Positions 1 to 12,578 of a stretch of 48,713 bases of DNA are shown one piece after another. The position numbers and the translations under genes are program-made. The notes beneath the pieces are model-generated. The model did no database searches. It saw nothing but the letters and a program-made list of their open reading frames with translations, and was not told the DNA's origin. Position 1 is the stretch's first letter, and each line of letters begins with the position of its first letter. The DNA comes from Lingula anatina (Eukaryota > Brachiopoda > Lingulata > Lingulida > Lingulidae), in the NCBI RefSeq assembly GCF_001039355.2, contig NW_019775760.1, positions 1 to 48,713 on the forward strand, given 5' to 3'.

Positions 1-1292
1 ACAGCTTTGCTGCCTTGTTAAAAATACCATGCAGTATGTACATGTACCATAAGATATAAAAATTAAGGATAATTACATAGTATTTAAATAAATTAAAAGA
101 ATAAAATTATAACCATCAACCGTTACTTTTAGCTGACTTTCTCACGTTGCTTTCAGTCAGCACATTTCACATAAATTCAACAATCATTCACCAGTGACGA
201 AGACTAAAAATATAGAAGTCAATTCTTGCCCAATATGGACCCTTTAAAGTGTTTTTAAAAAACTTAACGATGATGTTTTATTTGATCACATGATATTGTA
301 AAAATTGATTTCTTGTGTTGTTATCAAATCAGCAATTTTTTAATGTAAAAATTTTCTAGCACATTGCTGAAGTTCACGAGACCAGCCCCCATGTTTGGTT
401 TAGCACTGCGAGTAGTGACATCTATAGGTCGTGCCAGTAAAGGGGAATCCCCGAGACGGAATTGCGGGCGTAAAACAGCTCGATTTGACAGGCTTAAACC
501 TTGCTAACGAAAACATATCGACATACTTGATTGCCAACGAAGGAGATCAAAGTCGATAAATCAAAGGGTAAGTCACATGCGGAGTAACTGGGGATCATTC
601 CGTTAATCAAGCCAAGGACAGAATCTATATTTTGGGTCCTAGATCAAGCCGAGAGAACGCCAGATATGAAACTACTTTCGGTTTCGATTGGGTTGTAAAA
701 CTTCTAATGGGAGACGTTCTTTACTTATTGTTGTCATCCACATGGTCTGGTATTATGATATTTTATGAACTTTGGTGTCATCAAGCTGACATATAAACCC
801 AAGTTAAACCGTTTGAACTGTTAATTTCTCTCCCAATGCCGGGATACATGCACATTGGCATCGCGTGACAAGGGTATCGCGTGGCAGCAAGACTCTTAGA
901 GCATCAACTCGCTTCCATGGTGTGTAGAAAAATAACATTCAATAAAATAACTATATGTGTGCACTAACATATCTGCTCTAATAAGATGTTTATAGCATGT
1001 AGAAGGATGAAATTACCTGTAAAAACTTTCAATTTTTCCCAATGCTCCTCTACAGTACTGTATGAAGGTGCATCTCGCCCTCTGAGCCCTCTTTTATTTA
1101 TTTATTTTGAGAAGGCGATTTAAGAGCAGAAAAGCAACAGCGTTAATTAAATTTTTCATGGAGTTAGTTGTCATTTTCGCCAACTCACCAAGCCATTACT
1201 GAATGTAGATTTTTATTTGAAAAAAAAAAAAAAGATACGGTTGGAAAAATCCCATTTCCTCAAAATAAGGGTTTGTCACGCTTGTTATCCAA
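1..1292. other. Noncoding flank, no gene seen
   Basis: No convincing coding exon on either strand; the one short open frame (1168-1362) runs through an A-tract and into a transposon. The first 19 bases are the reverse complement of a motif found at about 45813 and 46755 in the repeat array at the far end of the window, so the window begins inside a reversed fragment of that family. A short TTTA-rich tract lies near 1090-1107. Confidence 0.6.
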
Positions 1293-1506
1293 GACTGCAT
1301 TCCCACAGATTTTAGATCGATCTATCCCCGTGGGGAGTCTCACTAGATTGGTGTCAGCTTAACCGGCTTAAATGTCTGTCCCGCCTACTAAAAGCTGTAA
1401 GGGGGTAATTAACTATAGTGCGCGCTCGGCTGACAGCAATTTAGCATGAACCCCCAGGGAGTTAGGTCGATCCAGATGGATCGATCTAAATATGTGGGAA
1501 TACAGT
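1293..1506. mobile_element. MITE, family A, copy 1
   Basis: Short non-coding element with terminal inverted repeats: the left end reads GACTGCATTCCCACA and the right end is its inverted counterpart GACTGTATTCCCACA. A palindromic TTAGATCGATC motif follows inside both ends. The core (about 1340-1470) recurs inverted at 16766-16978 and in part at 24060-24165. No coding capacity. It lies just upstream of the splice acceptor of the macrodomain-Deltex gene. Confidence 0.8.
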
Positions 1507-1554
1507 CCAAGTTATTCATTTTGCCTGGTCTAAAAGAACAAAATTTTATTTCAG

Positions 1555-4615
<3,061 letters not shown>

Positions 4616-5335
4616 CGGAAGAATCCAAAGTACGCATCTTTAGAGCAAAAATATATCTTAATGAAATTCCGTAATTGACTGAAACTGGCCTTGCACGAAA
4701 TGGATATAAACAGTGGTTCATGTATTATTATGTGTGTGATTAATTCTTTCAAACAGAGCCTTTTAGTAGACCTATTTTAATTTCAGCAAGTGGATTTTTG
4801 TATCTTGAAATTACAGTTTTAACAAAAGTTGAGAGGACATATTTGGGCTGTTGAGAAGCTTCGACAGAGTTCTAGGGTTTTTCTTGATTTTGATTATTTA
4901 TTGTTGTTGACGTAATTAAAATTGGATAAAATATTTACCCCTTCCCAACTCCATAAGTTGCTCCTGAATTTGCATCCTTCTGTGTTCAATAAATGGCATA
5001 GTCAGTATTTCTTCCCGTTTGAAAATACAGCAGTTTTAACTGACAACCGATTAAATATGTCACATAAAAACGTATTAACTAAAAACCTGTGAAATAGATG
5101 ATTATAAGCAAATTGAGATCTAAAATTAGGATGGAAACTGTGTACATGAGAGTTATACTGCGTAAGTTTTGGTACATGTACAAATCAATCAAATTATTTT
5201 TAAGTTACGAAATATAATTTTATCTGCCAAGATAAGTGTCCAGATTGAAATAGACCAATGTAAACTGCTACGAAGCACTGCAACCAATAATTTTATTAGG
5301 TACATTTTGTTAATTGTGATGCGTCGTATTTATCA
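4616..5335. other. 3' flank of the macrodomain-Deltex gene
   Basis: AT-rich sequence with the candidate polyadenylation signal. No coding exon or recognised repeat seen. Confidence 0.5.
4988..4993 (+). terminator. Candidate polyadenylation signal (AATAAA)
   Basis: AATAAA about 370 bases after the stop codon of the macrodomain-Deltex gene, the first canonical hexamer I see downstream on this strand. Actual use is untested. Confidence 0.4.
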
Positions 5336-6540
5336 ATTATAGTCTGGATGACTGGTGCTATATTTTGGCCAAATTGCTCAAAATGTGGAAAAAGCATGAA
5401 ACTTGGCACAAATGTTCTTTAGTCTATGCTGATCATTTTCAAGGGCAGTGCCCAAAATTTCAAGGCGTTGCTTAGCAACTGTTGCTATGGAAGTGAATTT
5501 CCTTAGTAACAAGCTAATTAGACCTTTTTTGTCAAGTTAATATGGTTTAGAAATGCTAATAACTATGTTTCAGGGCATCAGAACTATCACTAGACTATTT
5601 TAAGGCAATTAAAACCCAAATTAACCTTAGCCATTATTGCTAGGCAGCATATTACCCTAGCAACAAGCATTTAAAGTCGCATTAGTCTATTAAGTAAGGC
5701 AAATCTATAATGCTAGCTAAGAACTACACTTTTGAGCAAGATGTTCATACTTTTAATCGAGTAAGTTGAAACAATTGTGTAATGTTTACACACATCCGAT
5801 CAAAAACATTATTGCCAGTGCAGATACTTAAGGCAGCATGTTCAAAGTTAGTAACCAGCCATTTCCATGCTTTTATCACCTTACGACTCTTTATAAAACT
5901 TCAATAGTTAAGACGTTAAATTCTCCCAGTGCATTTTGCCCGTGTACATTGTCAGCCTCTACATCTGCACCTACATGCACACTGGAGCAACTCTGGGCAG
6001 GTCAATAGCTTCTGGCAAATGTGTCCACAAGGGTCCACTGCTGCCTTAAGTATCTGCACTGGCAATAATGTTTTTGATCGGATGTGTGTAAACATTACAC
6101 AATTGTTTCAACTTACTCGATTAAAAGTATGAACATCTTGCTCAAAAGTGTAGTTCTTAGCTAGCATTATAGATTTGCCTTACTTAATAGACTAATGCGA
6201 CTTTAAATGCTTGTTGCTAGGGTAATATGCTGCCTAGCAACTGTTGCAATGGTTTACTTGGGTTACTTGGGTTTTTAATATCTTAGAATAGTATAGTGAT
6301 AGTTCTGATGGCTTGAAACATTATTAAAAGCCTTTTTAAATCATTTAAACTGAACAAGAAAGGTCCAATTAGTTTGTTACTAAGGTAAATCACTTCCTTA
6401 GCAACGGTTGCTAAGCAACGCTTTGAAATTTTGGGCACTACCCTTGAAAATGATCAGCATAGTCCAAAGAACATTTGTGCCAAGTTTCATGCTTTTTCCA
6501 CCTTTTGAGCAATTTTTACACCAGTCATCTAGACTATAAT
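5336..6540. mobile_element. Foldback (long inverted repeat) element
   Basis: Two arms of about 500 bp, 5336-5841 and 6044-6540, are reverse complements with scattered differences. Outer ends read ATTATAGTCTGGATGACTGG and its inverse. The loop (5842-6043) is unique. No transposase is encoded; the small frame at 5929-6132 spans loop and arm and is not gene-like. The arms carry several short GTTGC/GCAAC palindromes, e.g. 5467-5479 and 6407-6419. It is probably a non-autonomous transposon or an inverted pair of MITEs. Confidence 0.85.
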
Positions 6541-7020
6541 GAAAATGTGATTTTTCATAGATGTTAATTTATCATGTGAAATAGTGAAATACTGATCAAT
6601 AGAGAAAGTAACAAATAAAACAAATCTCTTCAATCTCTTCAACATCTTTTTTGTTTGTTTGTTTTGTATGACGGGTATGTGAGAGAGAGAGAAAGAGAGA
6701 GAGAGAGAATGAGAGAAAAGGGGGGGGGCTTTCAAGAGAAATAAAACTGCAGCAAGGTGAGCGAGACACCGCATGACTGAGGCCTCGTCCCGTGACATTT
6801 TATTTCAAAGCCCCTCTCTGCTTCCCGCACTTAGGACTGATTTGAGAGGTGGAGGGAAGGATTTGTTTAAAATTTTCTATGACTGAACATTTTTCCAAAC
6901 ACATCCTTCCACTGTCTTCAGTATTGCTGAAAGGAGAGGTTAGTGTCAAGACAAGTGTCAAGAGGACGGGAGGGAGGAAATAATAGTCGGTCTTCAATAA
7001 CGATGCGCGCGTTATACGTC
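6541..7020. repeat. Noncoding with GA-rich microsatellite
   Basis: Contains an imperfect (GA)n tract at about 6681-6718 followed by a run of G at about 6721-6729. The open frames on the minus strand here come from this low-complexity sequence. No gene seen. Confidence 0.7.
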
Positions 7021-7062
7021 ACAGGTCTTGTGTAACTACCCACGTGCTACGATTTTTCCCTT

Positions 7063-7078
7063 GGGGGGGGGGGGGGGN
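7063..7078. other. Poly-G run ending in N
   Basis: Fifteen G residues followed by an undetermined base at 7078. This probably marks an unresolved homopolymer or contig join at the left edge of the retrotransposon. Confidence 0.8.
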
Positions 7079-7099
7079 AGGACCCGTTCTGACACCATT

Positions 7100-7123
7100 G
7101 CAGACGGTACATGGGCCGTCTGC
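7100..7123 (+). promoter_or_regulatory. Short perfect hairpin in the gag leader
   Basis: An 8-bp perfect inverted repeat (GCAGACGG and CCGTCTGC) with an 8-base loop, about 50 bases before the likely gag ATG. It could fold in the RNA leader. Function unknown. Confidence 0.35.
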
Positions 7124-7172
7124 ACATCTTCAACTGCTGGACCTAGACACAAACATTCCCAGGGTAACGACA

Positions 7173-8108
7173 ATGCAGCCATCACAAGACAGCCTCCCAT
7201 CTCCCCAGGTTCCTTCCACCGCCCCTGCCACCGCCGGCCCAGATCCCACAGCCATTACCGCTGGTAACTTGACATCTGGCCACCAGGCTCCCAACGCTCA
7301 TGCAGCTTCACTTTCATCCCAACTCTTGAACACAACCTCTAACAGCCAACCCATCCTCTTCCACAGTCAGCAGGCATCACAGCCGGGTCAAATTCACGCA
7401 CAGGACAGATTACCGATATCCCCTCAAACCCCTCTGGACAGCCATGTTTCTGCCTCCCTACGCGCAAAAATTTGGAATGATGAATACGTATCTTTTCGTG
7501 ACTTACTATCGCCACATTCAAATGCCTTTTCTTCATGTGATCAAACAGAGGAGGAGCAGTTTATTCAAAAAAGAAAAACGGACGCAGAGGGAAACATGGC
7601 TATTATCTACTCACCAGTTTCTAAGAAAAGTACACAATTATCTTTTGCCCAATGGCAGTCGGCCTACAATACATTCTGTATTATATACCTTCAAAAGCAC
7701 CCAGAAGAGGCTGGCAACCTCCTCCAATATGGAAACAGAATACTGGAAATGTACCTCGGAAAATTTGGTTACTGGCGGACATACGATGAGCGCTTTAGGG
7801 CCAACTTTAAGGCCATGAATTACAAGTGGCAAGCACCTGATGCCATTCTACTGGCAGACCTAAGCTTTGTACAACGACCCCAGATACAACCTCAACGCAC
7901 AGCCTCTTGTTTTCGTTGGAACAGGGGGATCTATTGCGACAACAAATCCTGCCAGTACTCCCACAGATGTTCCCTATGTCGGGGCCAACACCCATCATCA
8001 GTGTGCTCACAAGCTTCCCACACTTATTACCAGCCACAACAGCAAAGAGTTAGACAACAACGCCCACAACCTTTCAACAGAAGAGGTGCCTTCAACAGAC
8101 GCCGCTAA
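7173..8108 (+). CDS. Gag-like protein of the YR retrotransposon
   Basis: The ATG at 7173 is preferred over one at 7044, because translation from 7044 would cross the poly-G run and N. That gives 311 residues. The N-terminal part is Pro/Ser/Gln-rich and low complexity. A central region (7480-7860) looks like a helical capsid-type domain with several Trp and Tyr (FAQWQSAYNTF, GKFGYWRTYDERF). The C-terminal part has a Cys/His cluster starting at CFRWNRGIYC and continuing C..SH.C..C...H....C, then a basic Gln/Arg tail ending NRRGAFNRRR. The pattern suits a nucleic-acid-binding Gag of DIRS-order elements. The frame overlaps the following RT frame by up to 242 bases, so translation of RT may need frameshifting or reinitiation. 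Confidence 0.75.
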   Translation: MQPSQDSLPSPQVPSTAPATAGPDPTAITAGNLTSGHQAPNAHAASLSSQLLNTTSNSQPILFHSQQASQPGQIHAQDRLPISPQTPLDSHVSASLRAKIWNDEYVSFRDLLSPHSNAFSSCDQTEEEQFIQKRKTDAEGNMAIIYSPVSKKSTQLSFAQWQSAYNTFCIIYLQKHPEEAGNLLQYGNRILEMYLGKFGYWRTYDERFRANFKAMNYKWQAPDAILLADLSFVQRPQIQPQRTASCFRWNRGIYCDNKSCQYSHRCSLCRGQHPSSVCSQASHTYYQPQQQRVRQQRPQPFNRRGAFNRRR

Positions 8109-9747
8109 GGCCCCCATCCTATCAGCAATCACATTAAATAAGTCAGCATCGTCAAGGTACCGAGACATTGTATCACCCATCAGCCCCCTGGCTTTAGCCC
8201 AAATTCTACAACACTATACACCACGTATTAAACTATATTTAGTCAATGGATTTACCCACGGCTTCCAAATTCCCTTTGAAGGTCCCCTACCTCAATCATC
8301 AAAAACCAACCTGAAATCAGCAGCTGAGTGGCCCGAAGCAGTACGAACAAAAATCGCAGGGGAACTACAAAACAGTCGAATAGAGGGGCCATTTGAAATC
8401 TCACCATATCCAATCTTTATACTATCACCGGTGGGAGTTGTGCCTAAAAAGACACCTGGAAAATTCAGATTCATACATCACTTGTCACACCCGGTCAGGG
8501 CCTCAGTCAACGATGGTATCGGTGACAAGTATTCCTCAGTGCAATACAGCACTGTTACTCATGCCATATCAATTCTTAAGACTTTAGGCCCGGGAGCCCA
8601 TATGGCCAAAACGGACATTGAGAATGCTTTCAGACTGGTCCCAATTCATCCAGACTTTCGCTTCTTATTGGGCTTCTCATTTGAATCGCAGCTTTACTTC
8701 GATAAAACTCTTCCCATGGGTTTATCCTGTTCTTGCCAAATCTTTGAAACATTCAGCACTGCAATTCAATGGGCAGCTCATAAAAACTGCAAGATACAGC
8801 ACATGTTACACTTACTGGATGACTTCTTTATTGCAGCTCCTTCTTACACTGATTGTGCCAACGACTTAACCAAATTCTTGGCTATGTGCAAAAGCATTGG
8901 TATTCCTATGTCCAAAGAAAAAACAACACAACCAGCGACTACAATGTCTTTTGCAGGCATTGAACTGGACTCATTACGGCAGGAAGCCCGACTACCGCAA
9001 GACAAAATTGACAATTGCCTATCCCTCATTACAGCTCACTGTAGCAAAAAGAAAACGACCCTCAAGGAGCTACAGTCCATCATCGGCACACTTAATTTTT
9101 GCTGTTTAATTATCCCTGGAGGAAGGGCTTTTCTACGTAGGCTCATTGACTTAACACGAGGAATTTCACAAGCTCATTTCCGCATTAGGCTTAACAATCA
9201 AGTCCGCCAAGACCTGGTCATGTGGCAGGACTTTTTAACCACCTTCAATTGTAAAGCTTTCTTCCATGATGAGGGTTGGAATGGACTCCATGCCACAACT
9301 ATTTACACAGATGCCTCCACTTCCATAGGTTTTGGCTCTATAAGCGAACGACGCTGGTTCTACGGCACTTGGCCCCCATCTATTAACCATATAAATATAG
9401 CGGTGCTTGAGATGTACCCCATTGTAGCTTCTGTCCTCATATGGTGCAATTCACTAGCAAACAGAAAAGTGACCATCTTCTCAGACAACGAGGCTCTAGT
9501 ACACGTTATCAACAAATGCACATCTAAGGACCCCCAAATCCTTCACCTTTTACGTCGCTTAGTCCTAACATGTCTTAAAAACAATATTATCTTCAGGGCT
9601 ATTCACATAGCTGGTCAAGAAAATGAATCTGCTGATGCATTGTCTCGTTTAAACTTGCAGAAATTCCACTCAATCAACCCCAGTGTACTGCCACATCCGG
9701 AAAAAATACCAACCCAATGGCTACCAGAGGCCTTGATCATGACATGA
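7867..9747 (+). CDS. Reverse transcriptase-RNase H polyprotein
   Basis: A 626-residue frame. The first ATG lies inside the gag frame and the real N-terminus may be near 8100, where conserved sequence begins (SPISPLALAQILQHYTPRI). RT domain: PVGVVPKK and KFRFIHHLS fingers, KTDIENAFRLVPIHP palm motif A with catalytic Asp, LPMGLSCSC motif B, and LLDDFF motif C (Asp318-Asp319). An RNase H-type domain follows with YTDAS (Asp482), LEMYPI (Glu), FSDNEA and ENESADALSR. The element copies its RNA into DNA. All catalytic residues are present and no stop interrupts the frame. It ends 31 bases inside the recombinase frame. Confidence 0.93.
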   Translation: MYNDPRYNLNAQPLVFVGTGGSIATTNPASTPTDVPYVGANTHHQCAHKLPTLITSHNSKELDNNAHNLSTEEVPSTDAAKAPILSAITLNKSASSRYRDIVSPISPLALAQILQHYTPRIKLYLVNGFTHGFQIPFEGPLPQSSKTNLKSAAEWPEAVRTKIAGELQNSRIEGPFEISPYPIFILSPVGVVPKKTPGKFRFIHHLSHPVRASVNDGIGDKYSSVQYSTVTHAISILKTLGPGAHMAKTDIENAFRLVPIHPDFRFLLGFSFESQLYFDKTLPMGLSCSCQIFETFSTAIQWAAHKNCKIQHMLHLLDDFFIAAPSYTDCANDLTKFLAMCKSIGIPMSKEKTTQPATTMSFAGIELDSLRQEARLPQDKIDNCLSLITAHCSKKKTTLKELQSIIGTLNFCCLIIPGGRAFLRRLIDLTRGISQAHFRIRLNNQVRQDLVMWQDFLTTFNCKAFFHDEGWNGLHATTIYTDASTSIGFGSISERRWFYGTWPPSINHINIAVLEMYPIVASVLIWCNSLANRKVTIFSDNEALVHVINKCTSKDPQILHLLRRLVLTCLKNNIIFRAIHIAGQENESADALSRLNLQKFHSINPSVLPHPEKIPTQWLPEALIMT

Positions 9748-10619
9748 AGAGATCGTTACAAGCGGCCCTGGCACCGAGTACAAGACGTACCTACGACAGG
9801 GTGGACAGTTTGCTTCAACAATTCACTCTGGAAACTGGACTTACAGCATACCCGGCCGACAACAAAACTACGGCCTTGTTTGTACAACATCTATCTCGAC
9901 GCTACAAACCATCTTCTGTAAAAACTTTCCTCTCCGCTCTTAGTTATAGGTACAAATTGATGGGGTATATGGACCCCACACACTCATTTTTGGTACGCCA
10001 GGTGATGAAAGGTATCTCCCGCTTACAACCAACAGTCGACACTAGACGTCCAATCACCTTACCACTGTTGGAAATGCTGCTACGATCTCTCACTCACCCA
10101 CTCACCCCGTACCAAATATTATTATTCAAAGCAATGTTCACCACAGCATTTTTTGGTCTTCTCAGGATAAGTGAATTCACTTCAGGCCCAGGGGCGCCTA
10201 ATCACGCTCTTTGCCTTACGGATGTTACACCAATACCATCCAAGGACCAAATCATCCTTAAGCTCAGGACTTTCAAACATTCATCACCTTCCTCCAACCA
10301 CTCTGTGGCCTTAAACAAACAGCCAATGGACATCTGCCCAGTCACACATCTCAAACACTATATGCGAGTTAGGAAACCAGGCACAAACCAGCACCTTTTT
10401 GTCAACGAAAATGACTCATCGGTTTCTCGTTGCCAGTTCATAGCCATCCTCAATAAATGCCTAGCTGCTTCTGGAATATCAAACACCAACATCAAATCCC
10501 ACAGCTTTCGGATTGGGGGTGCCACCTACGCTGCCCAACAGGGCTTATCATCACAACAAATACGCCTGTTAGGACGTTGGAAATCGGATGCATTTCTCTC
10601 TTACATTCGTTTGCAGTGA
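9717..10619 (+). CDS. Tyrosine recombinase of the YR retrotransposon
   Basis: A 300-residue frame starting 31 bases before the RT-RNase H stop. The N-terminal part resembles a SAM-like core-binding domain (LAPSTRRTYDRV, SSVKTFLSALSYRYK). The catalytic part has Arg150 in GLLRISEF, His262-x-x-Arg265 in SHSFRIGGAT, a GRWKS motif and the nucleophile Tyr296 in SYIRLQ at the C-terminus. It would integrate a circular DNA intermediate without leaving a target-site duplication, as in DIRS-order elements. The last 35 bases, including the Tyr codon, lie inside the first of two direct repeats; a second copy of these codons follows at 10810. Confidence 0.93.
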   Translation: MATRGLDHDMKRSLQAALAPSTRRTYDRVDSLLQQFTLETGLTAYPADNKTTALFVQHLSRRYKPSSVKTFLSALSYRYKLMGYMDPTHSFLVRQVMKGISRLQPTVDTRRPITLPLLEMLLRSLTHPLTPYQILLFKAMFTTAFFGLLRISEFTSGPGAPNHALCLTDVTPIPSKDQIILKLRTFKHSSPSSNHSVALNKQPMDICPVTHLKHYMRVRKPGTNQHLFVNENDSSVSRCQFIAILNKCLAASGISNTNIKSHSFRIGGATYAAQQGLSSQQIRLLGRWKSDAFLSYIRLQ

Positions 10620-10777
10620 TTACCCGCACTTTGACAATAAGGACTTAGATGAACTCGATGCACGAAAGGTTTATTCATGGAACGTGCACTACACTATATA
10701 TGTTCATGCCAAGCCAACATAGTGACACTGACTATTCTCTCTCAAGTAGTCACGTTAAGTAGATTTTTCATTAGGAT
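10585..10777 (+). repeat. Retrotransposon terminal direct repeat, copy 1
   Basis: Begins within the codons for the recombinase C-terminus and runs to ttcattaggat. It is repeated with scattered differences at 10810-11007. Shared landmarks: cggatgcatttctctcttac, caataaggact, ctttcaagtagtcacg-like end and tagatttttcatta. Interpreted as the B1 part of a split direct repeat. Confidence 0.85.
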
Positions 10778-10809
10778 GCGCATGTATTATCATTAAATTA
10801 GCAGCAAAA

Positions 10810-11007
10810 CGGATGCATTTCTCTCTTACATTCGATTGCAGTGATTATCCACACCGTGCCAATAAGGACTAAGATGAACATGATGCACAAATGGTTTTTT
10901 CATGGATATAGCGTTACTCTATATAACAAACTGTTCATGCAAAGGCAAAATATTGAGACCTATTATTCTCTTTCAAGTAGTCACGCTACGTAGATTTTTC
11001 ATTAGAT
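10810..11007 (+). repeat. Retrotransposon terminal direct repeat, copy 2
   Basis: Second copy of 10585-10777, separated from it by 32 bases. It still encodes the recombinase C-terminal residues DAFLSYIRLQ followed by a stop. Differences from copy 1 are spread along its length, so the two copies are not freshly duplicated. Confidence 0.85.
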
Positions 11008-11055
11008 TGTTCGTTAATTCATCATAAAAATAGAGGGTTATGTGTCTCTCCTGTT

Positions 11056-11061
11056 AATAAA
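11056..11061 (+). terminator. Candidate polyadenylation signal of the retrotransposon
   Basis: AATAAA shortly after the second direct repeat, near the apparent right end of the element. Confidence 0.4.
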
Positions 11062-11149
11062 GTTTATATTACCTACAACCGTCTCGTAAAATTATTTGGG
11101 TGGGGAGAAGACTGAGGCTTAACATTTTTCAGTCTTCTTTGGCGAGTAA

Positions 11150-11350
11150 CAATTATGACAATTTATGGTGAGCTTTGAATTCCAATGATAAAACCTGTCA
11201 TAGATCTGGAAATCAAATAGTACTACCTGTAAAGATTTCCAGGTATTTTACTTACCAAAAGCTTTAACAACTCCCTTCACAACGCAGTTTAAGACGCAGC
11301 TGTCGTGACTTGCAAGTTAACAGATAAAAAACCCCGGATGGGGGACACAA
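11150..11350. repeat. Diverged duplicated block, copy 1
   Basis: Recurs at 13313-13600, 18390-18720 and 19205-19460 (continuing after an interruption at about 19670). Shared landmarks: gagctttgaat, aatagtactaccggtaaagattcccaggta, aaccacacccttcacaacgcagttt and gacgcagctgtcg-gacttgcag. All copies have the same orientation. No coding frame is conserved. It may descend from noncoding parts of a duplicated gene or from an unknown repeat. Confidence 0.7.
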
Positions 11351-12139
11351 TGGGCTTACTAGAATCTATTTTCATTGAGCATCATTGGAGCAAGTACAAA
11401 GAAATAGAATAAAGCCAACCTCTGAACTATATCCGCAGAAAATAGGAAAGCTCCGTCTATTCGTTGAAAATAAATAAGATTTGGGGGGTTAAGTGTAAGA
11501 CTGAACATTTACACACAAAAAATGACGTCGACTTATCTGACCTTGTAGAAATATAAAAATTTTCAGCTCGTCATGTACGAATGTGTTCAACGCCTCACTG
11601 CACTCAAAGCAGTACTTAACTCCAGCAAGGAGTTATAACTCCTTGGCTCCAGTAATTCGTGAATCTTTCAAACATAAAACATATCGAGTCGACTAGTTTT
11701 TAAATTCAAAATTTAATTTAATAAACTGTAACTACCCATACTTCATACCATGTTTTTTTTTCAAATTGTTATTCACAATCTCTTTTATATGCAGTGAATA
11801 ACTGCAAGTAAGTATTATTTTTACCAACAGAATTTCAAAATGAAAATTTAAAATCTACGTTTTCAGAGTAATGTTCTGTCATTTTAAACTATAACCATTT
11901 TTTAAAATTTTGGTAGGCACGCGAAGTGTCACGGTATCACTATTTTCACATCGTGATAAGGAGGGGCGGGGAAGAGAGAAAGCTTTTTGGTCTTTTTGTT
12001 TTCTGGTCATTCTTTTATTGAAAACTCTCTGAAATTACACCAGGCATGCCAATCACAGAACAAGTTTAATGTCTATTTAGAAATACTTAGCGCACGTGTA
12101 TGTGCGGTATTCTCATTGCAATATCAGGCTCGAAGCTTG
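11351..12139. other. Noncoding, perfect palindrome at 11626-11645
   Basis: No gene seen. Contains a perfect 20-bp palindrome (caaggagttataactccttg) at 11626-11645. Part of 11430-11560 resembles 18700-18780 and the ends of the duplicated blocks. Confidence 0.5.
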
Positions 12140-12209
12140 TGAGGGGAGTTCTGACCGATCCGACCTTTTTGCCTGGAGAAAGTCCGGTTTGTGTAAGTGT
12201 GATCTAGGT

Positions 12210-12578
12210 CAGGTCCGTAGCCAGCAATTTCAAAAGGGGGTTTCTTTTTCACAAAATGTGAACCTTTTTCAATGAAACCTTTGTGTGCCTACAAAAAAAG
12301 ACCACCCCTCACATTTCTGACCACAGAACATGCAAATGCATGCATCAATTGTTTCGAGAGTTGTGTGGTAATTATGTAACACATCTGGCTACACATGGAG
12401 TGACACCTCAGCTTTGGATTCTAAGAGAGAAATTAAATATTTTGTAGAAAATTTATTCGCAAAAAAGTAATATTCCATATTAAGTGGTAACCCTGTAGAT
12501 CAAACTTTACCCAGGATAGTTCCCTTCCTGACAAAAGGGCTGTTCTTTCGAACCCCTTGAACTTCCCTGGCGTGCGGG
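12210..12578. mobile_element. MITE family B, copy split by an insertion
   Basis: The left half (12210-12292) starts CAGGTCCGTAGCCAGCAATTT. The right half (about 12492-12578) continues with the gatcaaa-ttacccag core and ends ccctggcgtgcggg. They are separated by about 200 bases of unrelated sequence. A reversed half copy (about 12140-12209) abuts the left end. Non-coding. Confidence 0.65.

Larger units (their letters stand above)
7044..11090 (+). mobile_element. Tyrosine-recombinase retrotransposon (DIRS order, Ngaro-like)
   Basis: Three overlapping frames in the order gag-like, RT-RNase H, tyrosine recombinase are characteristic of DIRS-order elements. No methyltransferase domain is visible, which fits Ngaro-like rather than DIRS1-like members. 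Two adjacent direct repeats (10585-10777 and 10810-11007) overlap and follow the end of the recombinase frame, resembling the 3' half of a split-direct-repeat terminus. A candidate AATAAA lies at 11056-11061. No internal stops break the RT or recombinase frames, so the copy looks recent. The left end is uncertain: a 15-G run and an N (7063-7078) sit at it and no matching left repeat was found. Confidence 0.85.

Noticed and set aside
1168-1362. 64-residue plus-strand frame before the first gene
   Set aside because: It crosses an A-run and continues into the family A MITE; no homology recognised.
5929-6132. 67-residue frame in the foldback element
   Set aside because: It spans loop and one arm of the inverted repeat, with no domain and no codon-like bias.
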